DNA from: Candidatus Magasanikbacteria bacterium CG_4_10_14_0_2_um_filter_37_12
GTDB lineage: Bacteria > Patescibacteriota > Patescibacteriia > Magasanikbacterales > UBA922
DNA: 38,349 nt
Direction of reading: 5' to 3'
Assembly: GCA_002793015.1 (NCBI GenBank)
Contig: PFPK01000022.1
Coordinates: 1-38,349, forward strand
Positions 22,717 to 30,276 of the stretch are shown here, piece after piece; the first letter of the stretch is position 1, and every line of letters starts with the position of its first letter. A program made the position numbers and the translations under genes. The notes beneath the pieces are model-generated. The model was not told where the DNA came from. It worked only from the letters and a program-made list of their open reading frames with translations, and did no database searches.

Positions 22717-23238
22717 TTATACTTTAGCATCTTTGATTGCGCTAAGGACAAACACTAGACCACGCAAATTACCGGCAAGAACATTAACGAATCCAGAAAT
22801 TGGAGCATTAAGTGTACCAACCACTTTTGCAAGGAGCTCTTGTTTACTTGGTAGAGCGGATAATTCTTTTACTTTAGCGTCATCAATCAATTTGCCTTCC
22901 AACATTCCGCCGAAAATCGAGACCAACTCGTGACTCTTGGCAAATTTAGCAATAATCTGAGCAGGGGCGACCTCATCTGTCACACCAATGATTACGGCTG
23001 GGGATCCCTCAAACACCTTCGTATTCACTTCCAACCCAAGTTCAGAAAGAGCTTTTTGGAGAAGAGTCTTCTTGCTGGCAACATATGTGATATTTTGATC
23101 ACGACAAATGCCACGAAGTTCTTCTGATTCAGACACTTTCAAACCTTGAAAGTTGGCAAATACAGCAGCTTTGGAATCCTTGAGGTGAAATACTAGATCT
23201 TGAACAGCTTGTTCTTTTGATTGTTTTGTTTTGGCCAT
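22717..23238 (-). CDS. rplJ: 50S ribosomal protein L10
   Basis: Base of the ribosomal stalk: binds 23S rRNA and carries L12 dimers. The start MAKTKQSKEQAVQDLVFHL, AAVFANFQGLKVSESEELR, and VASKKTLLQKAL are typical, and the C-terminal helix binds L12. The 173-residue length is normal. It begins the rplJ-rplL operon; rplK and rplA are not upstream. Its own L10 leader with an attenuator and a strong promoter precede it, indicating autogenous control. Confidence 0.97.
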   Translation of the reverse strand: MAKTKQSKEQAVQDLVFHLKDSKAAVFANFQGLKVSESEELRGICRDQNITYVASKKTLLQKALSELGLEVNTKVFEGSPAVIIGVTDEVAPAQIIAKFAKSHELVSIFGGMLEGKLIDDAKVKELSALPSKQELLAKVVGTLNAPISGFVNVLAGNLRGLVFVLSAIKDAKV

Positions 23239-23241
23239 AAA

Positions 23242-23286
23242 TCTTAGTTTTCAAAGTTATTTAAGTTTGTTTAGTTTTCTAAGTTA
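23242..23286. repeat. 9-nt array just upstream of rplJ
   Basis: Five units in register: TCTTAGTTT, TCAAAGTTA, TTTAAGTTT, GTTTAGTTT, TCTAAGTTA. Inverse words (CCTAGAAAC, CTAGAAAACTAAA) occur at about 23296 and 23384. Confidence 0.65.
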
Positions 23287-23314
23287 TCTTTTTAACCTAG
23301 AAACTATCCAACAA

Positions 23315-23339
23315 ACAAAAAACTGTGGTTTTACCACAG
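23315..23339 (-). terminator. Attenuator in the rplJ leader
   Basis: On the minus strand CTGTGG, loop TAAAA, CCACAG is followed by six T. It lies between the L10-binding core and the rplJ start. Confidence 0.85.
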
Positions 23340-23486
23340 ACTTCTATAACTCTTCGACTTTATTAATTCAACTTGATTAAGCCTAGAAAACTAAATTTTC
23401 TTTGGGCTGACTCAAATCTAATTAGAGTTACCTCGGCAGGATATTTAATCCCGACTGAGTCGGGAACCTACTGTCTATGGTGCGGA

Positions 23487-23515
23487 TATAATACTATATA
23501 GATGAAAATTTGTCA
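23487..23515 (-). promoter_or_regulatory. Strong promoter of the rplJL operon
   Basis: On the minus strand a perfect TTGACA (23510-23515) is followed after exactly 17 bp by TATTAT (23487-23492). Confidence 0.8.
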
Positions 23516-23544
23516 ATATAAACTATACACAAGATATATTGTTC

Positions 23545-24387
23545 TTATGTCATAACCCAAAATGGCTTGATAAACTGTTTTTTAAACTTCGAAGCCTTTT
23601 TGCTGTCACGTGAGATTACCAACTTTGTTTTCCCTCTACCCTCGATGATATGCTTAAACACACCCTTTTCTTTTTCCCTTAGTTTAGTATATGTCGTATA
23701 AAATTCATCAATACGTTGTGCCACCTTTTTGTCAATCCAAACCTCAATAATAAAATCACCAATGATATTTACATAATAATTTTCTCTCCCAAAAAGTATA
23801 TTTTCTTGTGCATAATATTGACTCCACTCGCCGTCAAAATAATGTCGAATATCTAGGTCAAATGGTTTCTTATGACAAGATAAAACAAAATATTGTCGTT
23901 TATTATTGACAAACAAATCTCGCACTTTGATTTCATTTTCTGGGTGAGCTATGAAAAACCAACTATGTGGATTATACGCAATAAATGGCTCTTGTCCGCC
24001 GGTTATTACCTCAATTTGGAAAATAGCATGATTCCAAAATGCATCAGTAAGTAACGAATTTGTAAAATTATATTGAATTTTTTCACCATCCTGAAGATGT
24101 AAAAAATGCCCGCTATGTGTGGTCGCTGTAAGATACACATGTTCTGCTGAATCGACGAAAAAAACCAACTCTTTTAACCACACAGCATTAAGTGATACCA
24201 TTTTTTTATGAGTCACCAAAACTTCGTCTTTCTTAAGAGAGTGAATAATATAATACACTCCTTGTTTGGTAGTTTTAGGTCTTACCTTTTGTATAGACGT
24301 TATAACATCTGTTATTTTCATTGGCCCTTTTCTAAGGAGAAATAATAGATGTTCTTCTATATCCTTATTTTTTTGAAAAAATAGCAT
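23545..24387 (-). CDS. Winged-helix DNA-binding protein with unknown C-terminal domain
   Basis: A 280-residue protein. Residues 8-80 look like a winged helix (EEHLLFLLRKGPMKITDVI, then KTTKQGVYYIIHSLKKDEVL as recognition helix and wing). The rest, rich in aromatic residues (FWNHAIFQIEVITGG, NPHSWFFIAHPENEI, REKEKGVFKHIIEGRGKTKLV), is not recognised and could be a ligand-binding or nuclease-like domain. It is transcribed away from the SpeD-like gene; a 21-bp inverted repeat between them (24439-24459) is a candidate operator. Confidence 0.55.
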   Translation of the reverse strand: MLFFQKNKDIEEHLLFLLRKGPMKITDVITSIQKVRPKTTKQGVYYIIHSLKKDEVLVTHKKMVSLNAVWLKELVFFVDSAEHVYLTATTHSGHFLHLQDGEKIQYNFTNSLLTDAFWNHAIFQIEVITGGQEPFIAYNPHSWFFIAHPENEIKVRDLFVNNKRQYFVLSCHKKPFDLDIRHYFDGEWSQYYAQENILFGRENYYVNIIGDFIIEVWIDKKVAQRIDEFYTTYTKLREKEKGVFKHIIEGRGKTKLVISRDSKKASKFKKQFIKPFWVMT

Positions 24388-24438
24388 ATATAATTAACTA
24401 AATATCATGATGCATTATTATACTATAATACACTCAAA

Positions 24439-24459
24439 AAGTAAAGAGTTCCTTTACTT
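24439..24459. promoter_or_regulatory. Candidate operator between divergent genes
   Basis: AAGTAAAG and CTTTACTT form a perfect 8-bp inverted repeat around AGTTC, 50-60 bp from each of two divergent start codons. TATAAT-like boxes for the leftward gene are adjacent (about 24418-24430). Binding by the winged-helix protein is an inference. Confidence 0.4.
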
Positions 24460-24499
24460 CTTGTACAAAATACGACACACATTAGAAGAAAATAAATTT

Positions 24500-24520
24500 A
24501 TATGATAAAAAATATCATAT
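24500..24520 (+). promoter_or_regulatory. Hairpin covering the first start codon of the SpeD-like gene
   Basis: ATATGATA and TATCATAT pair perfectly across AAAAA, and the last two bases of the 3' arm are the A and T of the ATG at 24519. Translation could be masked here, or the true start may be the later ATG at 24549. Confidence 0.35.
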
Positions 24521-24902
24521 GAGCTTAAAAAAAAATAACTACATATATATGGACTGGAAAAACCTTGCCCCCGACTTAATTCGCCAACGAGTTATAATTG
24601 AAGGCACGACAAAAAAAATTGTCGAGCCTAATCAGATTACAAAATATCTAAATGAGTTGGCAAAAGTGACGGGAATGGAAAAACTTTCTGGTCCGTTTGT
24701 CTATAGTGCCCATGAAATGGGTTATGGCGGTTGGATCCATTGAAAATCTTCGGGAGCAACCTTTTATTCATATCCAACAAAAGACCCCCTTTTCACTGTT
24801 GATTGTTATACATGCAAGCCATTCTCGATAGATGGGGCTGGAAAATTTACTAAAAAATTTTTTAATGCCACAGATATAGTCTGGAAAGAGATTGATGCAT
24901 AA
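24519..24902 (+). pseudogene. SpeD-like (S-adenosylmethionine decarboxylase fold) gene with in-frame TGA
   Basis: The frame starting at 24519 stops at TGA (24741-24743) after 74 codons, but continues open in the same frame for 52 more codons to TAA at 24900-24902. Joined, it is a 127-residue protein similar by eye to the short AdoMet decarboxylase family: I-x3-L-x2-L at about 40-48, GYGGWIH before the stop, then KSSGATFYSYP, where the second Ser lines up with the pyruvoyl-forming Ser of AESH, and TVDCYTCKPF, which lines up with AVDxxTC including the catalytic Cys. His of the ESH motif and of IHTWP are replaced. A tryptophan codon TGG is the simplest ancestor of the TGA. Alignment is by eye only. 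Confidence 0.55.
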
Positions 24903-24929
24903 GTTTTTTCTTTTTTTCTAAATTAAACA

Positions 24930-24968
24930 AAAAAAAGACTCTGTGGAGAAAAAACAAAGTCTTTTTTT
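24930..24968. terminator. Bidirectional terminator between the SpeD-like gene and tRNA-Glu
   Basis: AAAAAAAGACT and AGTCTTTTTTT pair over 11 bp with a 17-nt loop, so both the rightward gene and the leftward tRNA could end here. The GC content of the stem is low. Confidence 0.65.
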
Positions 24969-24974
24969 GTTTAG

Positions 24975-25046
24975 TAGCCCGTAGGGGAATCGAACCCCTG
25001 TTACTAGGATGAGAACCTAGCGTCCTAGCCACTAGACGAACGGGCC
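24975..25046 (-). tRNA. tRNA-Glu (CTC anticodon)
   Basis: Minus-strand cloverleaf of 72 nt: acceptor GGCCCGT/ACGGGCT, D arm TCTAGTGGCTAGGA, anticodon stem CTAGG/CCTAG with loop TTCTCAT (anticodon CTC, codon GAG), T arm AGGGGTTCGATTCCCCT. The body is typical of bacterial tRNA-Glu. The CCA end is not encoded. The first pair is G-U and the discriminator is A. Confidence 0.93.
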
Positions 25047-25082
25047 ATAATGGAAAATCAAATCCATACTTAGAACGTGAAA

Positions 25083-25111
25083 ATTATATATGATTAAGCC
25101 AAAATAGTCAA
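25083..25111 (-). promoter_or_regulatory. Promoter of tRNA-Glu
   Basis: TTGACT and a perfect TATAAT are 17 bp apart on the minus strand; the tRNA begins about 37 bp after the -10 box. Confidence 0.75.
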
Positions 25112-25127
25112 TGATCATCTACCAAAT

Positions 25128-26957
25128 CTACCTAGATGGCGGAACTTGATAATAATCCAAGAGGAACTTGCTAATATCTCCAAAAACTGGTGCAGTGGTG
25201 CTATCCGAATAATTTCTTTGAGGTCGATCGAATTTTATAATCATCACAAATTTTGGGTCATCGACCGGAGCAAATCCTACGAAAGATTGGTTGGTCTCAT
25301 CACTATATCCACCTTTGTTGGCAATCTGAGCTGTGCCAGTTTTTCCTGCCACATAATAACCCTTCACAGAAGAAGCGCCGGCGTGTCCACTGTCCACCAC
25401 CTTCACCAACATAGCAGACAAAATAGCGGCGCTTTTCTTACTAATTATTTCACCTAGTGACTTAGGGCGAGTTTGTGCTATTTTTCCATCGGAATACACT
25501 ATTTTTTCTACTACATAAGTCTTCATCATATTTCCACCATTGGCAATAGCCCCAAAAGCAGAAACCATCTGGAGCGGAGTGGCAGTGATACCCTGTCCAA
25601 AAGAGGCTGTGGCCGCATAGCAGTCAAACTGATCTACTTTGTTTTCAAAAAGAGATTGAATGGTTCCAGAAGATTCACTGTCCAACTCTATTCCAGTTTT
25701 CACACCAAAACCAAATTTTTCAATGTAATCAATAAAATTCTTCTTGCCAATTTGTTCTACGACATAGATCATACCAGTGTTGATAGAATTTACTAGCACC
25801 CCAGTCATGGTCTGGTCTTTATATGCCTTATCCATAGCGTTCTTTATAGGTGTTCTGCACAGACCTTCTTTGCTACCACTATCATAAAAGTAAGAATCCT
25901 GTGTCAGGATGCCCAAATCAAGAGCAGCTGCCATGGCAATCGGCTTGAAGATAGATCCTGGCTCATATGCAGTAAAAATACTAGAATTGTTGTAAGCATT
26001 AACATCATCAATGTTCCCATAATCATTGAGATCAAAATCTGGCAATGAACACATTGCTCTGATAGCACCAGTGCTTGGATCCATAATTATTAACGAAGCA
26101 CTGGCTGCCCCATACTCTTCCATACCCTGACGCAGGCGCTCACAAGCTTTGAACTGCAGTGTTCGGTCAATTGTCAAATAAATGTCCGCCCCATCATCTG
26201 CTGCTTCAAACGAGCGTCCAGCCAATGGAATCAGACTACCAGCCAGACCTTTCTTGGCTTCTAAAAAACCACCTTTTCCCCCAAGCTCTTGTTGCCAATA
26301 ACCTTCAATGCCATAACGCCCAATATCATTACCATTTTCGTCTCTACCAACAAAACCAATAACATGAGCGCCCAATTCTCCTTCGGGATAAAATCTCTCT
26401 GAACGACGAACAAATCCCACGCCAGGCAGATTTCGTTCTTTCAAAATATCTACCAGATTTTCCTCTACTTTGTTTTCAATCGGCTCATATGGATCTGTAC
26501 GTTTATTGACTTGTAAATAAACTTCCAACTTTTTTTGATCATCATATTGAAATACTTCTGACAATGCTATAGAAACGTCTTCGGCGGTATTATCATCTTT
26601 AATTTCACGCGTATCTACAAAGACAATAAAAAAATCTTTGTTTAATGCCGCTGGATATGCTTCGCCAGTATATTTGTCAGCCATAAAAAATATTTCTCCA
26701 CGCTCAGGAAAAAGTTGTTCATATAGGGACTGAGATCCGGCAGCTAAAGCTACATAAAACCCATGCTCCACAACCATTAACACAAACAGGCGGATCACTA
26801 TCACAAAAGTAAAAAGACTCAAAAACAAAACCCCTACTCGAAGACGGCTGTCACACGAATTTGCGGTATCTCCTTTATTTTTTTTCTTAAAATTTTTATA
26901 CACAGTCACACGAAAAATTACAAACAACGAAAAACAATAAATGAGGTCGTATCTCAA
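25128..26957 (-). CDS. Class B penicillin-binding protein (FtsI/PBP2-type transpeptidase)
   Basis: Cross-links peptidoglycan at the outer face of the membrane. A cytoplasmic basic tail and one membrane helix (VGVLFLSLFTFVIVIRLFVLMVV, about 41-63) lead to the dimerisation domain (RGEIFF through RRSERFYPEGELGAHVIGFVG, GIEGYWQQELGGKGG). The transpeptidase domain has all three motifs: S335-IFK in EPGSIFKP, S391-IN in SINTG, and K539-TG in AGKTGTAQ. FGQGITATPLQM is also typical. No PASTA domains. The first 15-20 residues are unusual and a GTG start near VYKNFKKK is possible. It may pair with MreB or with the divisome; sequence alone does not decide. Confidence 0.92.
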   Translation of the reverse strand: MRYDLIYCFSLFVIFRVTVYKNFKKKNKGDTANSCDSRLRVGVLFLSLFTFVIVIRLFVLMVVEHGFYVALAAGSQSLYEQLFPERGEIFFMADKYTGEAYPAALNKDFFIVFVDTREIKDDNTAEDVSIALSEVFQYDDQKKLEVYLQVNKRTDPYEPIENKVEENLVDILKERNLPGVGFVRRSERFYPEGELGAHVIGFVGRDENGNDIGRYGIEGYWQQELGGKGGFLEAKKGLAGSLIPLAGRSFEAADDGADIYLTIDRTLQFKACERLRQGMEEYGAASASLIIMDPSTGAIRAMCSLPDFDLNDYGNIDDVNAYNNSSIFTAYEPGSIFKPIAMAAALDLGILTQDSYFYDSGSKEGLCRTPIKNAMDKAYKDQTMTGVLVNSINTGMIYVVEQIGKKNFIDYIEKFGFGVKTGIELDSESSGTIQSLFENKVDQFDCYAATASFGQGITATPLQMVSAFGAIANGGNMMKTYVVEKIVYSDGKIAQTRPKSLGEIISKKSAAILSAMLVKVVDSGHAGASSVKGYYVAGKTGTAQIANKGGYSDETNQSFVGFAPVDDPKFVMIIKFDRPQRNYSDSTTAPVFGDISKFLLDYYQVPPSR

Positions 26958-27040
26958 GTCTATTCAAGCAATGGAATAATACATTACTAATCTGCCTTTC
27001 GATGGGAATCCATTTGTCCCAACTTTAATTTTGGGCATCT

Positions 27041-28075
27041 CTATATCTTTCTGTGTCTGCCTATTCGGTTGTCTGCGGTCTCTTTACTAATCAAGCCGTC
27101 TTTCAAAAGTTTTGTGATAGCATTGTCCATAGTTACCATCCCATCTTTTACTCCAGTTTGAATTGAACTTTGAATCTGAACAATATTATTTTCTCTAATC
27201 AAATTACTAATTGCTGGAGTGTTGACCAATATTTCTCTGGCAGCTACCCTTTTGTTATCAACAGTTGGCACCAATTGTTGAGCCACAATACAACGTAACA
27301 CCGCTGAAAGCTGGATGAGGACCTGCTTTTGCTTGGCTCCTTCAAAAACATCTACAATACGTTCCACAGCCTCAGCCGCAGTCGAGGTATGAAGAGTAGA
27401 AAACACCAAATGGCCAGTCTCGGCAGCCGTCAATACTGTAGCGATGGTCTCAGGATCGCGCATCTCGCCAACCACAATTACATTTGGATCCTGACGCAAA
27501 ACATGCTTAAGGGCAGCATCAAAAGACTTGGTGTCAACCCCGACTTCGCGTTGTTCAATCAAACTTTCCTTATCTTCAAAAGTAAACTCTACAGGATCCT
27601 CAATAGTGATAATATGTGATTTCCTAGTTTGGTTAATTTTTTCAACCATGCTGGCAATGGTGGTTGATTTACCATGCCCGGTCGGCCCTACTACCAAAAC
27701 AAGACCGTCTAGTAAATTGATACAATTCTCAAGCACTGGTTCAAAACGAAGTTCTTCTGGCGTGGGAATATTTTTTGGAATAAGACGTGCCGACAAACCA
27801 ATCTTATTATTCTGTCTATGAATATTAACTCGAAAACGAACTTCACCAATTTCGTAACTAAAATCCAGCTCTAACTCGTCTAAAAATGTCTTCTTTTGCT
27901 CGCTAGAAAGCATACCAAAAACACCTGTTTCCAAATCACTGGAAGATATGTCAGTTTCTTCAACATTTTGCAAAACTCCCTCAACACGTATGGTTGGCTT
28001 TTCATCACCAACAAGGTGAAGATCTGAGGCGTTACTTTCCAAAGCTAATTCGAAGTATGATTTCAATAATTTCAT
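27041..28075 (-). CDS. pilT: PilT-family twitching/retraction ATPase
   Basis: Hexameric ATPase of type IV pilus systems. From the MKLLKSYFELAL start (28075) it is 344 residues, the PilT length; the in-frame ATG at 28279 reads through spacer DNA. SNASDLHLVGDEKPTIR opens the N2D domain; Walker A is GPTGHGKST, the Asp box DPVEFTFEDKESLIEQREVG, Walker B VIVVGEMRDPETI and the His box STLHTSTAAEAVERI. The AIRNLIRE region reads ISNLIRENNI, slightly diverged. No other pilus gene is in the window. Confidence 0.93.
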   Translation of the reverse strand: MKLLKSYFELALESNASDLHLVGDEKPTIRVEGVLQNVEETDISSSDLETGVFGMLSSEQKKTFLDELELDFSYEIGEVRFRVNIHRQNNKIGLSARLIPKNIPTPEELRFEPVLENCINLLDGLVLVVGPTGHGKSTTIASMVEKINQTRKSHIITIEDPVEFTFEDKESLIEQREVGVDTKSFDAALKHVLRQDPNVIVVGEMRDPETIATVLTAAETGHLVFSTLHTSTAAEAVERIVDVFEGAKQKQVLIQLSAVLRCIVAQQLVPTVDNKRVAAREILVNTPAISNLIRENNIVQIQSSIQTGVKDGMVTMDNAITKLLKDGLISKETADNRIGRHRKI

Positions 28076-28081
28076 AAATAA

Positions 28082-28126
28082 AAGCTTAAAATGCCAAAAA
28101 AAGCTAAATAAACTTAAAAGACTTAA
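28082..28126. repeat. 9-nt array upstream of pilT
   Basis: Units such as AAGCTTAAA, AAAGCTAAA, TAAACTTAA, AAGACTTAA at 9-nt spacing, all in one orientation, a few bases before the pilT start codon. Confidence 0.5.
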
Positions 28127-28129
28127 ATT

Positions 28130-28258
28130 CCTTTCTAGTTTAGCACAAAAAAATATTAGATACCACAAAAAAAAATCCCCTTGACCACATTTACCGATAA
28201 GCAGCCCAGCATACAAGGGAAGAAAAAGATTACTCTTCACATGGTCAGTGACGAGGAG
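28130..28258. other. Spacer with paired segments and a T-tract, function unknown
   Basis: Between pilT and the YtxH-like gene. On the minus strand CCCTTG (about 28219) and CAAGGG (about 28182) could pair over a 32-nt loop, and nine T follow; a competing pair TGACCA/TGGTCA also exists. This could be a pilT leader attenuator or a small RNA, but no known family is recognised. Confidence 0.25.
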
Positions 28259-28291
28259 AAAAAAACATTCGCTTTCCAAGCGAATGTTTTA
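28259..28291 (-). terminator. Strong terminator after the YtxH-like gene
   Basis: AAAACATTCGCTT and AAGCGAATGTTTT form a perfect 13-bp stem with a three-base loop, and T continues on the minus strand. Confidence 0.85.
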
Positions 28292-28303
28292 ACTTGAAAC
28301 TAT

Positions 28304-28630
28304 CTATTTCTTCCTACCTGCCACCTCTTTTTGGATATTTTTCCACTGCGATGAGACTAACTTGACTATCATATTTTTGGCGTTATTCGCCAGACCATTT
28401 TTGACAGCATATTTGTCGACAGTCTCTCTGACTAAACTTACATATTTATTTTTGGTCATTTTGTCAAATTGTTCAGAAGAAGTAACTTTTTCTTTTACTT
28501 CGGCATAGACATCTGCGGCATAATCAAAAATCTGTTCACGAACTTCCCGACCTTTTTTGGTAGTAGAGAGCCACATTAATCCTGCCCCCAAAAGACCACC
28601 AAATACTAAACCTTTTTTGAATTTACCCAT
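28304..28630 (-). CDS. YtxH-like membrane-associated protein
   Basis: A 108-residue protein with an N-terminal glycine-rich hydrophobic segment (GLVFGGLLGAGLMWLSTTKKGREVREQI) and a long charged helix, as in the YtxH/gas-vesicle-like family, where T-x-K-G-R-x-x-R after the helix is typical. Function in the family is unclear (general stress in Bacillus). It is a separate unit with a strong terminator. Confidence 0.7.
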   Translation of the reverse strand: MGKFKKGLVFGGLLGAGLMWLSTTKKGREVREQIFDYAADVYAEVKEKVTSSEQFDKMTKNKYVSLVRETVDKYAVKNGLANNAKNMIVKLVSSQWKNIQKEVAGRKK

Positions 28631-28714
28631 ATGATTTGAATATTATAGTTTATGCTAAAATTTTCTAAGACAATTTGTAAAATTAATGCTATATAACTAA
28701 CTATAACAAATAAA

Positions 28715-29893
28715 CTACACTTCAACAAGATCTTGATATAAAATTTCTAAATAATCCACAATAGGCACCCAAGAATACTTAATTTCTGCAATTGTTCTAA
28801 TATCTTGAACAAATGTCAAATGATTAACTTCTTCAGAAAAATATTCCACAATTTTGTCTGCCAAATCTCGCGAATCACCAGGATTGAAGACCACGCCACC
28901 ATCTGCTGCCACTGTCCTTACACCTGGCAGATCACTGGCAATAATTGGTACACCACTAGCCATTGATTCTAAAAGAACCATCCCAAAAGCTTCACCCTGA
29001 TGAATGGATGGCAAGACTGTCAAATTGGCCATGTTGTAATAATATGGTAATTCTTCATTGCTAACTCTGCCGACAAAACGTACAGACTTGCCAAGTCCAA
29101 AACTTTTGGCTCGCAATTCGAAATCATGCCGTAGCTCTCCATCACCAACAAATACTGCTTGCATTTCTACACCACTTTTTTTGAACAAAAGCAACGACTC
29201 CAGCAAGACAGGAACACCTTTGAAATAATGTGCAGTATCCATCCCACCCACAAAAAGCACGAGAGGAATATCTGGGTCAAGATCATGTCGTAAAAATAAA
29301 GCATCTGGCTTCCCTACTCTTGGGCGAAATCTATTTATATCCACCCCAAATGGTAGCTCAACCCATTTATTTCTAAACTTATGAAAATGATCCACAGCTC
29401 CACTATGTTCAATATAATCAAAAGAACTGGCAATAATTAAATCTGCAGAATTAAGTATTTTTGGCATCCAGTATTTGGAATAATATTTGAAAATTAATCC
29501 CTTCCAGCCTGGGCTACGTGTGTCCATATGGTAAGTAATTACCAAAGGTTTGTCAGGATTTCGTAATTTCCATTTTCTGACCAAGTTGGCTGTACCAAAA
29601 AATGGATAATGGAGATGAACCAAATCAAAATTATCTAATTCCTTGTTGACTTGAGGTAATCTGGCTGCTTTGCCATACTGAATAGATGGTTTTAGAAATT
29701 TGGCATATTCAATTTGTTCTTGGATCTCTGGTTCGTAGTCTGATTCTGTCTGTGGTAATTTTTCTTGAAAAGTAGGCGTGATGACTTCGACATCATGACC
29801 ACGTCTGGCCAACTCGCTCACAGTTTGTAACACAACATTACCCATTCCACCATAGTAGGGAGGGTAACTACAGACGACATGAGCAATACGCAT
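28715..29893 (-). CDS. Glycosyltransferase family 4 (GT-B)
   Basis: A 392-residue retaining glycosyltransferase. The N-terminal domain opens MRIAHVVCSYPPYYGGMGNVV, with the usual glycine-rich acceptor loop; the donor domain has LVLFVGGMDTAHYFKGV, VRFVGRVSNEELPYYYNMANL and the E-x7-E motif in HQGEAFGMVLLESMASGVPII. It probably builds a surface glycan together with the GT2, DUF2304 and sugar transferase genes nearby. The stop of the upstream DUF2304 gene lies only 5 bp away, so they are likely co-transcribed. Confidence 0.92.
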   Translation of the reverse strand: MRIAHVVCSYPPYYGGMGNVVLQTVSELARRGHDVEVITPTFQEKLPQTESDYEPEIQEQIEYAKFLKPSIQYGKAARLPQVNKELDNFDLVHLHYPFFGTANLVRKWKLRNPDKPLVITYHMDTRSPGWKGLIFKYYSKYWMPKILNSADLIIASSFDYIEHSGAVDHFHKFRNKWVELPFGVDINRFRPRVGKPDALFLRHDLDPDIPLVLFVGGMDTAHYFKGVPVLLESLLLFKKSGVEMQAVFVGDGELRHDFELRAKSFGLGKSVRFVGRVSNEELPYYYNMANLTVLPSIHQGEAFGMVLLESMASGVPIIASDLPGVRTVAADGGVVFNPGDSRDLADKIVEYFSEEVNHLTFVQDIRTIAEIKYSWVPIVDYLEILYQDLVEV

Positions 29894-29898
29894 ATAAT

Positions 29899-30234
29899 TT
29901 ATTTTTTCTTCAATTGGTCTAAAGAATCTTGTCTAATTACTTTGGTAAAATCACGTTTCAAACTTTCCATTTTGACATGAAGTTTAAATAGAAGATAAAA
30001 AATAGCCGATATGGAAAGATATGTAACAAGATCTACGCCACGCCCAATACCAATATAATCAGCCAGCCTTTGGACAATGTTCGGCCAAACCACAACAATA
30101 GCCACTGCTACCCAAAAAAAAATCCAAAATAAGGCACCTTTTGGTCCAAGCAAATTATCTTCTTTGCGCTTCAACACTCCGACAATGGCAAAGATACAAA
30201 ACAAAACTAATAGAATCTGGAATATTGCTAACAT
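29899..30234 (-). CDS. DUF2304 membrane protein
   Basis: From MLAIFQILLVLF (30234) the product is 111 residues with three membrane helices (about 1-17, 30-50, 65-85) and a cytoplasmic helix (KLHVKMESLKRDFTKVIRQDSL). This matches DUF2304, usually found beside a DPM-like GT2, as here; the pair may act in transfer of a polyprenyl-linked sugar. The longer ATG at 30294 would overlap the GT2 gene and is rejected. Confidence 0.8.
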   Translation of the reverse strand: MLAIFQILLVLFCIFAIVGVLKRKEDNLLGPKGALFWIFFWVAVAIVVVWPNIVQRLADYIGIGRGVDLVTYLSISAIFYLLFKLHVKMESLKRDFTKVIRQDSLDQLKKK

Positions 30235-30239
30235 ACTTT

Positions 30240-30276
30240 TAGTCTTTAAAAAAATAAGAGATAAGAGATATATGTT
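30240..30276. repeat. Short 7-nt array between GT2 and DUF2304 genes
   Basis: AAGAGAT, AAGAGAT and a diverged neighbour, immediately after the GT2 stop codon. Only two clear units. Confidence 0.35.

Larger units (their letters stand above)
23239..23486 (-). promoter_or_regulatory. L10 ribosomal protein leader
   Basis: On the minus strand AGACAGTAGGTTCCCGACT, the hairpin CCCGACT/AGTCGGG, then TATCCTGCCGAGGTAACTC match the conserved core of bacterial L10 leaders, where L10(L12)4 binds. About 100 nt downstream lies a terminator hairpin (23315-23339), so the design is transcription attenuation. The stretch from the attenuator to the start codon consists of a 9-nt array, and an inverted arm of the same words lies before it (about 23380-23405). 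Confidence 0.8.

Noticed and set aside
24741-24743. UGA recoded as Gly or Trp across the genome
   Set aside because: TGA ends well-defined genes here: the PEP-utilising enzyme (overlapping acyP as ATGA) and the HAD hydrolase (overlapping GT4 as ATGA). The standard code applies.
27018-27035. Hairpin CCCAA/TTGGG after pilT as terminator
   Set aside because: Only 5 bp and no T-tract; too weak to support.
28160-28260. Signal recognition particle RNA
   Set aside because: A segment with AAGCAGCCC recalls the SRP apical region, but the GGAA tetraloop and the facing CAGG side are absent.
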